From Novosphingobium sp. KCTC 2891 (GTDB taxonomy: Bacteria; Pseudomonadota; Alphaproteobacteria; Sphingomonadales; Sphingomonadaceae), in the NCBI RefSeq assembly GCF_025938155.1, contig NZ_JAPCZG010000001.1, positions 414,025-478,024 on the forward strand: a stretch of DNA of 64,000 bases, read 5' to 3'. Positions 35,991 through 43,013 of this stretch are shown piece by piece; position 1 is the stretch's first letter; every line of letters begins with the position of its first letter. Both the position numbers and the translations under genes were made by a program. The notes beneath the pieces were generated by a model. That model was not told the origin of the DNA and made no database searches. It saw only the letters and a list, made by a program, of their open reading frames with translations.

Positions 35991-36668
35991 TCAGGGCCGA
36001 CCCATCAGGCTCAGGACCTCGCGCCGGGTGCGCGGATCGTCGAGAAACACGCCCAGCATCCGGCTCGTCACCATGTTGACCCCATGCGTGCGAACCCCGC
36101 GGCCGGTCATGCAGCCGTGCTGCGCCTCTATCACCACCGCAACGCCGCGCGGCTGAAGGTGCTCCTGGATGCACTGTGCGACTTGCGCGGTCAGGCGTTC
36201 CTGCACCTGCAAGCGGCTGGCGAAGCCGTGCAGCACGCGCGCCAGCTTGGAAATGCCGACCACGCGGTCTTTCGGCAGGTAGGCGATGGAGGCCGTGCCG
36301 GTGATCGGCGCCATGTGATGTTCGCAGTGCGACTGGAAGGGGATGTTCTTCAGCAGCACGACCTCGTCATAGCCGCCCACCTCGTCGAACGTGCGCGACA
36401 GGTGCAGCCCCGGATCGGTGGCATAACCCTCGCAATATTCCCGCCAGGCACGCGCGACGCGGGCCGGGGTGTCGATCAGTCCTTCGCGCGTGGGATCGTC
36501 GCCCGCCCATTCGATCAGCGTGCGGATTGCTGCGGCGACGTGATCCGGGACCGGCAGCTTGCCGTCCCCGCCATGCCCGTCAGCGCTATGCTCCCCGTCA
36601 CCGCTATGCCCGTCGTCGCCATGTCCGTCGTCGTGGGCCGGGCACATATCTCGCACCATCAGGTTCAT
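35991..36668 (-). CDS. folE: GTP cyclohydrolase I with a His/Asp/Gly-rich N-terminal extension
   Basis: A 225-residue type I GTP cyclohydrolase, making dihydroneopterin triphosphate for folate or tetrahydrobiopterin. The zinc ligands are Cys115, His118 (CEHHMAPITG) and Cys186 (GCMTGRGVR), matching the E. coli enzyme in spacing. Residues ~12-36 are an unusual tail rich in His, Asp and Gly (five His: 12, 16, 21, 27, 32), followed by the conserved core from about residue 39. The tail may bind metal (inference). The gene heads the folE, FAD-oxidoreductase, DUF3429 operon and is divergent from the LOV-HTH gene across 111 bases. No strong ribosome-binding site; ATG 36668 is the first plausible start. 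Confidence 0.92.
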   Translation of the reverse strand: MNLMVRDMCPAHDDGHGDDGHSGDGEHSADGHGGDGKLPVPDHVAAAIRTLIEWAGDDPTREGLIDTPARVARAWREYCEGYATDPGLHLSRTFDEVGGYDEVVLLKNIPFQSHCEHHMAPITGTASIAYLPKDRVVGISKLARVLHGFASRLQVQERLTAQVAQCIQEHLQPRGVAVVIEAQHGCMTGRGVRTHGVNMVTSRMLGVFLDDPRTRREVLSLMGRP

Positions 36669-36726
36669 CGGTCGGTCTTTCGTTATGATCCATCGGCGAT
36701 GGCAGGCGGCGCGGCGGGCGCAAAGC

Positions 36727-36737
36727 TGGACCAAAGG
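36727..36737. promoter_or_regulatory. EL222-target-like element between folE and the LOV-HTH gene
   Basis: TGGACCAAAGG differs at one base from TGGACTAAAGG, the core of the C120 element bound by EL222 as I recall it. It sits 58 bases before the folE start and 42 before the LOV-HTH start, so it could serve both directions. A second TTGGAC follows at 36745. Position and similarity are suggestive, not proof. Confidence 0.4.
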
Positions 36738-36779
36738 GAAGAGATTGGACTTCCGCTCCTGACTTGCTACGCACCGCGG

Positions 36780-37367
36780 ATGCCCATTGCAGAAATGATC
36801 GAAGCAGGGTCGGTCGCCGCCGTCGTAAGCGACCCCCGGTTGCCGGACAATCCCATCATCGCGTGCAACGATGCGTTCGTGCGTCTCACCGGCTATGACC
36901 GGGACGAGATCATCGGCCGCAATTGCCGCTTCCTCCGGGGCGAAGGCACCGAACCGGAACTGATCGAACAGTTGCGCGACAGCATTCGCCGGCGCCAGCC
37001 GGTGATGGTCGAGATTCTCAATTACAAGAAGAACGGAACGCCGTTCCGCAACGCGGTCATGGTCGCGCCGATCTTCGACGCCGACGGCGAGGTCGAGTAT
37101 TTCCTCGGCTCGCAGGTGGAGGTGGGCAGCCCCGATACGGCATCCGACACCCGGCGCGCCGCCGCTCTGGACCGGATCGCGGGGCTTACGAAACGCCAGC
37201 ACGAAATCCTGCTGATGATGGCGGCGGGCAAGCTGAACAAGCAGATCGCTTGGGATCTTGGCCTCAGCGAACGCACCATCAAGATGCACCGCGCCGCAAT
37301 GTTCAGGGCGCTGGGCGTCCACACCAGCGCCGACGCGATCCGCGTCGCGGTCGAGGCCGGGCTTTGA
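36780..37367 (+). CDS. Blue-light LOV-HTH transcription factor, EL222-like
   Basis: A 195-residue protein: a LOV (PAS) domain with the flavin-adduct cysteine Cys49 in GRNCRFLRG and the segments VVSDPRLPDNPII and EILNYKKNGTPFRNAV, then a LuxR/NarL-type helix-turn-helix (LTKRQHEILLMMAAGKLNKQ, LSERTIKMHRAAMFRALGV). Sequence and architecture closely follow EL222 of Erythrobacter litoralis, which dimerises and binds DNA in blue light. I take ATG 36780, because the 27 codons before it (from ATG 36699) have unlikely codon use and would leave only 30 bases to the divergent folE start. Confidence 0.93.
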   Translation: MPIAEMIEAGSVAAVVSDPRLPDNPIIACNDAFVRLTGYDRDEIIGRNCRFLRGEGTEPELIEQLRDSIRRRQPVMVEILNYKKNGTPFRNAVMVAPIFDADGEVEYFLGSQVEVGSPDTASDTRRAAALDRIAGLTKRQHEILLMMAAGKLNKQIAWDLGLSERTIKMHRAAMFRALGVHTSADAIRVAVEAGL

Positions 37368-37431
37368 CGGGCGACCGCTTCTGACGCGTTAGGGTTTCAT
37401 CGCTGCTGCTCCGGAAAGGGAGCGCAAGGCG

Positions 37432-37707
37432 ATGATTCTCCTCGTTATCGTGGCGGTGGGCTGGGTGCTTGCGACGGGCGCGGTCTATTGCACGCTGGTG
37501 CGCGGGCAGTGGCTGCTCAAGGCCGCGATGCTGGCGGTCAGCGGGGCGATAGGCGCCGCGGTGGCTCGCCTCGTGCTCTATGTCGGCTCCGATGGCACCG
37601 GCGGAAACTGCGCGCTGGCCCTGTGCATGGGAGCCATGGCGTTCACGTTTGCGGCGGAAGCGCAGCTGCTGGTCTGGGGCGTGCGCCGGTCGGATCAGAA
37701 CGGATAA
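37432..37707 (+). CDS. Small two- or three-TM membrane protein, unrecognised
   Basis: A 91-residue hydrophobic protein with segments LLVIVAVGWVLATGAVYC, MLAVSGAIGAAVARLVLYV and ALCMGAMAFTFAAEAQLLVWG. AAAGGGAG lies before the ATG. No family recognised. It follows the LOV-HTH gene on the same strand by 64 bases and converges on the acyl-CoA ligase gene, so it might be part of the light-related transcript. Confidence rests on the ribosome-binding site and the coherent membrane pattern. Confidence 0.6.
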   Translation: MILLVIVAVGWVLATGAVYCTLVRGQWLLKAAMLAVSGAIGAAVARLVLYVGSDGTGGNCALALCMGAMAFTFAAEAQLLVWGVRRSDQNG

Positions 37708-37734
37708 CCGCCTGCGCCGACCGGCAGACCCTTG

Positions 37735-39612
37735 CTACCGGATGTCGATCACGCCCGGCGCGAGCGGTTCGGCATAGAGTTGCGCCGCCTGCTCCGCGCG
37801 GCGGGTGAGCGTGGCGCGCTGGTTGACGTAGCCCTTGTCGGTCAGCTCGCCGCCGTCGATCGAGGGCGGTTCGCGCAGCAGGATCAGCCGCCGCACGCGC
37901 CGCGAACTACCGCCCGCGCCCGCGTTGAACGCGGCGAGCTGTTCGCTGACGAGCGCGCCGAGCGTATCGAACGGGTCGGCACCGGGATGTTCCTGCCGCA
38001 CGGCTTCAAGCGCCGCCGCAGAAGGCCAGGCCAGCACGCCGATATAGGGCTTGTCCTGCCCCGCGATCACGAGGTCCTGGATATAGGGCGCGCAGGCCGC
38101 GATCACGTCGGGGCGCAGCGTGCCCACCGATACCCAGGTGCCGCTGTCGAGCTTGAAATCCTCGGTAATGCGGCCGTCGAACACCAGGCCCTGCGCCGGG
38201 TCTTCGGGATCGATGAAGCGCGCGGCGTCGCCCAGGCGGTAATATCCTTCCTCGTCAAAGGCGTCGGCCGTGCGGACCGGATCGTTGTGGTAGCCGCTGG
38301 TCACGGTCGGCCCCTTCACGCGGACTTCCAGCTTGTCGCCCGAAGGGACGAGCTTCAGCGTGGTGCCCGGCAACGGCAGGCCGATCAGCCCGACTCGCTC
38401 GGTCGCCCAGTGCACCACCGTCACGCCCTGCGTTTCCGTCGCGCCGTACATCGTGGTCATCGGGATGCGGTGCCCGGTCTCGGCGATGGCGAGCGCCTGC
38501 ATCCGCTCGTTCACGTCGCTCGACAGCGTGGCGCCGCCATAGCCCATGTAGATCAGGTTCTTGAAGAACGAGGCGCGCAGTCGCGGATCCTGCTCCATCG
38601 CTTCCGCCAGCATCGCGAAGGCGATCGGCGCGGAGCCGAACACCACCGGCGAGACTTCGTAGAGGTTCTTGATCGTCGTCTCGAACAGGCCCGGCAGGGG
38701 CTTGCCCTCGTCGAGATAGAGCGTGCCGCCGCCATGGAGGTTGCCGTTGAAGGCGATGTTGCCCGCCGAAATGTGGCTCCACGGCATCCATTCGAGCGAC
38801 TGGGGCGGATCGCGTTCCACGCCGTCGTCCACGCGCAGCCCTTCGGAGGCAGCCACGACATGGACCATCATGCCGTGCGTCTGCGGCACGCACTTGGGCA
38901 TCCCGGTCGATCCGGAAGTGAACAGGTATTTGCCGGTGCGGGTGTGGTCGATGCCATCGAGCGCCTGCGCTACCGCGTCGGTCGGCTCGGTTGCGGCAAT
39001 CTCTGCGAAGGAAAGCGAACCTTCGCCGCCGTCCGCGGTGACGAACGTCACCTCGGGATTGATCGCGCGCAGCGTGGCGAAGGCGCGGGCGAAGGGCGCG
39101 GCGTCCTGCGCGAACACGATGCGCGGGCGCAGCGTCTGGAACGCGTGCTTCAGCTTGGCGTGGTCGGTGGAAATCAGGCTGTGCGCCGGGCTGATCGGCG
39201 CGATCGGGACGCCGGCGGTGTAGCAGCCCAGCATCAGCAATCCGTGCTCCACCGAGTTGGACGACAGTACCAACACGCAGTCTTCCGGGCCGAGGTGCTG
39301 ATCGAGCAGCCACTGCGCGATCCCCTTGGCGGTGCGCGCAGCCTCGCCATAGGTGACGCCGCGCCACGCACCGTGGCCCGGCAGGCGCTGCATCAGGAAC
39401 GGGCGCTCCGGATGCTCGGCCGCGTGTTCCGCGAACAGGTGGCCGACCGAGCGCGCCGGCGGCGCCAGCGGGTGGTTCGAGCGGACGAAGACGCAGCCAT
39501 CCTCGCGCCTCTCGACGCTGACGTCGGGCCCCTTCTGCGGCAGCGGCTTGAACGGATAGCGGGTGATGTCCAGCGGGGCGGCGTGCTGGTGGTCGACAGG
39601 CGTTGCCGTCAC
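37735..39612 (-). CDS. Feruloyl-CoA-synthetase-like acyl/aryl-CoA ligase
   Basis: A 625-residue AMP-forming ligase. Visible are the phosphate-binding loop TSGSTGMPKCVPQTH, the adenine motif YGATETQG, the GYYRLGDA motif and a C-terminal catalytic Lys in LTDKGYVNQ. Length and N-terminus fit the feruloyl-CoA synthetase group, which activates hydroxycinnamates; with ACAD and hydratase genes next door another carboxylic acid is equally possible. The GTG at 39612 follows AGGAGA at 7 bases; an upstream frame reaching to 40740 is antisense to other genes. Divergent from the enoyl-CoA hydratase. Confidence 0.88.
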   Translation of the reverse strand: MTATPVDHQHAAPLDITRYPFKPLPQKGPDVSVERREDGCVFVRSNHPLAPPARSVGHLFAEHAAEHPERPFLMQRLPGHGAWRGVTYGEAARTAKGIAQWLLDQHLGPEDCVLVLSSNSVEHGLLMLGCYTAGVPIAPISPAHSLISTDHAKLKHAFQTLRPRIVFAQDAAPFARAFATLRAINPEVTFVTADGGEGSLSFAEIAATEPTDAVAQALDGIDHTRTGKYLFTSGSTGMPKCVPQTHGMMVHVVAASEGLRVDDGVERDPPQSLEWMPWSHISAGNIAFNGNLHGGGTLYLDEGKPLPGLFETTIKNLYEVSPVVFGSAPIAFAMLAEAMEQDPRLRASFFKNLIYMGYGGATLSSDVNERMQALAIAETGHRIPMTTMYGATETQGVTVVHWATERVGLIGLPLPGTTLKLVPSGDKLEVRVKGPTVTSGYHNDPVRTADAFDEEGYYRLGDAARFIDPEDPAQGLVFDGRITEDFKLDSGTWVSVGTLRPDVIAACAPYIQDLVIAGQDKPYIGVLAWPSAAALEAVRQEHPGADPFDTLGALVSEQLAAFNAGAGGSSRRVRRLILLREPPSIDGGELTDKGYVNQRATLTRRAEQAAQLYAEPLAPGVIDIR

Positions 39613-39689
39613 AAATGCTCTCCTCGGTCGGTTCTGTTCTTGCGGGGAACCGTCTCTCACGTGGTCCCGCACCCGGCGTCGATTGTCAA

Positions 39690-39701
39690 TTGATCGGTTA
39701 A
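39690..39701. promoter_or_regulatory. Operator-like motif between the CoA ligase and enoyl-CoA hydratase genes
   Basis: TTGATCGGTTAA (reverse TTAACCGATCAA) lies in the 165-base divergent gap, 78 bases from the ligase start and 77 from the hydratase start. It is an imperfect dyad (TTRAYC half-sites) and matches the motif before the first ACAD operon, suggesting one regulator for both. Confidence 0.45.
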
Positions 39702-39777
39702 TGAAAATACCGCAAAGCTGGCACGAACGGTCGGACGCGGCGCTTTTCGCGGATCGCCCGAGCAATGGGAGGCGGCG

Positions 39778-40521
39778 ATGCAGGATCTGGTGCACCGGGA
39801 GAATTTCGATGGCTGGACGGTGCTCAGCATCAATCGGCCGGACAAGCTCAACGCGCTGACGGTCGAGGTCTTCCGCGCGCTGCGTGCCCATGTCGAGGCG
39901 CTGCGCGATGACGACGCGGTGCGCTGCGTGGTCCTGCGCGGTGCGGGCAAATGTTTTTCCGCGGGGCATGACTTGGGCGACATCGCCACAGGGGAGGCGG
40001 TGCCTTCGCGGGGGTGGCACAGCGAGACGCTGCGCCTGCTCGAAAAGCTGCCCAAGCCGGTGATCGCGGCTGTCCACGGTCATTGCTACACCGGCGCGCT
40101 CGAAGTTGCGCTGGCCTGCGATTTCATCGTCGCGGCAGACAATGCGCGCTTTGGCGACACCCATGCCAAGTGGGCGCTCACGCCCATCTGGGGGATGAGC
40201 CAGCGCCTGCCGCGCCGGGTGGGCGTGGCGACGGCCAAGCGGCTGATGTTCACTGCCGACATGATCGACGCTGCCGAAGCGGTGCGGATCGGCCTTGCCG
40301 AATATGCCGTGCCGCTGGCTGATTTCGACGCCGAGATCGCCGCGCTGGCGCAGCGGATTGCGGCGCAGTCCGGCTTTTCGCACCGCGCGAACAAGCGCCT
40401 GCTCGATGCCACCGACGGTTCGCCGCTCGATGCCGGCCTGCAGTGGGAAGTCATGGAAAACGAAGGGCACGGACCCGACTTTGCCGAGCGCGTCGCCGCG
40501 TTCACCGGCAAGAAGGGCTGA
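39778..40521 (+). CDS. Enoyl-CoA hydratase/isomerase family protein
   Basis: A 247-residue crotonase-fold protein with the oxyanion-hole segments GAGKCFSAGHDLGD and AVHGHCYTGALEVALACDF. The position of the hydratase glutamates is not fully typical (YTGALEVAL carries one Glu), so hydratase, isomerase or another crotonase activity is possible. It heads a rightward unit followed after 13 bases by a pair of ACAD genes, and is divergent from the CoA ligase. Confidence 0.88.
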   Translation: MQDLVHRENFDGWTVLSINRPDKLNALTVEVFRALRAHVEALRDDDAVRCVVLRGAGKCFSAGHDLGDIATGEAVPSRGWHSETLRLLEKLPKPVIAAVHGHCYTGALEVALACDFIVAADNARFGDTHAKWALTPIWGMSQRLPRRVGVATAKRLMFTADMIDAAEAVRIGLAEYAVPLADFDAEIAALAQRIAAQSGFSHRANKRLLDATDGSPLDAGLQWEVMENEGHGPDFAERVAAFTGKKG

Positions 40522-40534
40522 GGAGCGGGCACGC

Positions 40535-41740
40535 ATGAACATCGATTTCGGGCCGGAACTGGCCGCTTTCCGTGCGGAAGTGGCGGCATTTCTCGATACT
40601 GCGCCAACCCCGGCGATCCGCGAGGCCGGGCGCAAGACCACCAGTGTCTTCGCGCCGTTCGAGCAAGTGATGGCATGGCAGAAGATCCTCCACGCGCGTG
40701 GCTGGGCCGCGCCGGGCTGGCCGGCGGAGCACGGCGGCACCGGCTGGTCGGTGGAGCAGCGCTACGTCTTCGCCGAGGAATACTGGAAGCGCGACCTGCC
40801 GCCGCTGCTGCCCAATGGGCTGGGCATGGTCGGTCCGCTGCTGATGGAACTGGGATCGGACGAGCAGAAGGCGAAATACCTGCCGGGCATCCTGTCGGGC
40901 GACGATTACTGGACACAAGGTTATTCCGAACCCGGGGCCGGCTCGGACCTTGCGGGCCTCAGCTGTTCGGCAGTGGCGGACGGTGACGACTACGTCATCA
41001 ACGGCAGCAAGATCTGGACGACCCTGGCGCACAAGGCCAACCGGATGTTCATGCTCGTGCGCACCAGCCGCGAGGGCAAGAAGCAGCAGGGCATCACCTT
41101 CCTGCTGCTCGACCGGGTGGATTACCCGGGCATGGAAATCCGCCCGATCATCGGGCTGGATGGCATTCCCGAACAGTGCGAGGTGTTCTTCACCAACGTG
41201 CGCGTGCCGCAATCGGGCCGCGTCGGGGCGGAGAATGACGGCTGGACCGTCGCCAAGGCGCTGCTCAAGCACGAGCGCGGCGGATCGGCGCAAAGCCCGG
41301 CGATGTATCGCAAGCTCGAACAGTTGCGCGCCGCTGCTGCCGCGACCCCGTCGCCCAACGGCGGCACCTTCGCCGATGATCCCGTGTTCCAGCGCGACCT
41401 GGGCGAGCTCGAGGCCGAAATCGCGTCCTACGCCGCGTTCGAGAAGATGGTCCTGACCGGCCATCCCATCGGCCGCGATCCGGCCATGCCATCGATGAAC
41501 AAGGTGATGAGTTCCGAACTGGGCCAGCGCGTGTCGGTACTGATGACGCGGCTTGCCGGGATCAACGGGCTGCCGCTCCAGCTTTCCGCGCTCGAGGTCG
41601 GCAGCGGCTTCGATCCGCTGGGCACGGCGCACGATCTCGTCGCGATGCCCTATTACCTCAACTCGCGTGCCACCACGATCTACGCCGGGACCAACGAGGT
41701 CCAGCGCGATCTGATCGCCCGCACGCTGCCGGTCGGCTGA
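40535..41740 (+). CDS. Acyl-CoA dehydrogenase, long subunit of pair 2
   Basis: A 401-residue ACAD, paralogous to the long subunit at 28874 (shared: GYSEPGAGSDLAGL, GSKIWTTLAHKANRMF, AVSP-like GDAENDGWTVAKALL and IYAGTNEVQRDLI). The YEGT catalytic Glu is Ala; the helix-G Glu (KHERGG) is kept and is the probable base. The ATG at 40535 has GGAG about 12 bases before it. Followed by its short partner 14 bases on. Substrate unknown. Confidence 0.9.
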   Translation: MNIDFGPELAAFRAEVAAFLDTAPTPAIREAGRKTTSVFAPFEQVMAWQKILHARGWAAPGWPAEHGGTGWSVEQRYVFAEEYWKRDLPPLLPNGLGMVGPLLMELGSDEQKAKYLPGILSGDDYWTQGYSEPGAGSDLAGLSCSAVADGDDYVINGSKIWTTLAHKANRMFMLVRTSREGKKQQGITFLLLDRVDYPGMEIRPIIGLDGIPEQCEVFFTNVRVPQSGRVGAENDGWTVAKALLKHERGGSAQSPAMYRKLEQLRAAAAATPSPNGGTFADDPVFQRDLGELEAEIASYAAFEKMVLTGHPIGRDPAMPSMNKVMSSELGQRVSVLMTRLAGINGLPLQLSALEVGSGFDPLGTAHDLVAMPYYLNSRATTIYAGTNEVQRDLIARTLPVG

Positions 41741-41754
41741 AGGAGGCCGGAACC

Positions 41755-42852
41755 ATGGATTTCACCTTCACCCAGGAACAGACCATGCTGCGCGAGGCGC
41801 TGTCGCGCTTCCTTGGCCAGCACTACACGTTCGAGAAGCGCCGCCGGATCGTGGCCACGCCCGCGGGGCAATCGCCCGAGGTGTGGGGTCAACTGCGCGA
41901 CATGGGCCTGCTTGCACTGCCGCTGCCGGAAAGCGCCGGCGGGCTGGGCGGTTCGATCGTCGATGTCGTCGCTGTCGCCGAACTGCTGGGCCAGCACCTC
42001 GTGGTGGAGCCGTGGCTCGCCTCGGCGGTGCTGTCGGCCGGCCTTCTCGCCAAGCGCGGCGAGACGCGGCTTCCGGCGCTGCTCGAAGGCGAGGCGACTG
42101 CCGCGTTCGCGTACGAGGAAGGATCGGGCACCGCCGATCTCGCGCAAGTGGCCATGCGCGCGGCGGCCACCGCGACCGGCCACGTCCTCAACGGCGAGAA
42201 GCACCTTGTGCTGGGAGCCGAGGCGGCCAGCGTTCTGCTGGTGACCGCGCGGCTGCCCGATGGCCGGCTCGGCCTGTTCCTGGTCGATCGGGACGCGCCC
42301 GGCCTCAGCCTGCGCTCCTACACGACGATCGACGGCCGGCGCGCCGCGCACTGCCGCTTCGAGGACGTGGCCGCAGGGCCTGACGCGCTGGTCGATGCCG
42401 ACGCCGAAGCGGCCGTGGCGGGCGCGGTACGGGCAGCCACGCTGGCGCTCTGTGCCGAAGCCGTCGGCGCGATGGGGGCGCTGCTGGAAATCACCGCGAG
42501 CTATGCCGGCACGCGCAAGCAGTTCGGCGTGCCCATCGGCAGCTTCCAGGTCATCGCGCACCGTCTGGCCGACATGAAGCTGGCTTATGTGAAGGCGCGC
42601 TCTCTGCTGCTTTACACCGCTGCGCTGGCGGAAAACGATGCGGCCTCGCCGCGCGACGTTTCGCTGCTCAAGGCGCAGGTGGGCCGACTGGGGCGTGCAC
42701 TGGGCGAAAGCGCGGTGCAGATCCATGGCGGCGTGGGCATGACAGACGAGCTTTCGGTCGGCCATTACCTGAAGCGCATACTGTTCGTGGACACGGTTTT
42801 CGGCCCCTCGGACTACCACCTGCAACGGGTTGGGGCGGCGCAGCCGGCGTGA
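41755..42852 (+). CDS. Acyl-CoA dehydrogenase, short subunit of pair 2
   Basis: A 365-residue ACAD, paralogous to the gene at 30111: N-terminus MDFTFTQEQTMLREALSRFL, middle domain GHVLNGEKHLVLGAEAA, and C-terminal AGTRKQFGVPIGSFQVIAHR and QIHGGVGMTDELSVGHYLKR. AAGGAGG precedes the ATG. With the gene upstream it forms the second long/short pair in the window. A heteromeric enzyme is likely but not shown. Confidence 0.9.
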   Translation: MDFTFTQEQTMLREALSRFLGQHYTFEKRRRIVATPAGQSPEVWGQLRDMGLLALPLPESAGGLGGSIVDVVAVAELLGQHLVVEPWLASAVLSAGLLAKRGETRLPALLEGEATAAFAYEEGSGTADLAQVAMRAAATATGHVLNGEKHLVLGAEAASVLLVTARLPDGRLGLFLVDRDAPGLSLRSYTTIDGRRAAHCRFEDVAAGPDALVDADAEAAVAGAVRAATLALCAEAVGAMGALLEITASYAGTRKQFGVPIGSFQVIAHRLADMKLAYVKARSLLLYTAALAENDAASPRDVSLLKAQVGRLGRALGESAVQIHGGVGMTDELSVGHYLKRILFVDTVFGPSDYHLQRVGAAQPA

Positions 42853-43013
42853 TGGCTGGCTGATTGTGCAGTATCGGCTGTCCGCTCCTGCACGCATTCT
42901 CTGCCGCAAATGGGAGAGAGCGGGGGTGATGGGCAGCGGCAGGCGGGGCGCAAGCGCGTGGTCGTTATGCTTGAGCATCCGGCCCTCTCTTCCCTGACCG
43001 GGAGGACAAGGAC

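Noticed and set aside
36699..36779. Longer LOV-HTH start at ATG 36699
   Set aside because: The added 27 codons are poor in codon usage, include the EL222-like element, and would leave only 30 bases between two divergent genes.
37735..40740. Extended minus-strand frame joining the CoA ligase to sequence up to 40740
   Set aside because: The upstream third is antisense to the hydratase and ACAD genes. GTG 39612 with AGGAGA starts the conserved ligase sequence.
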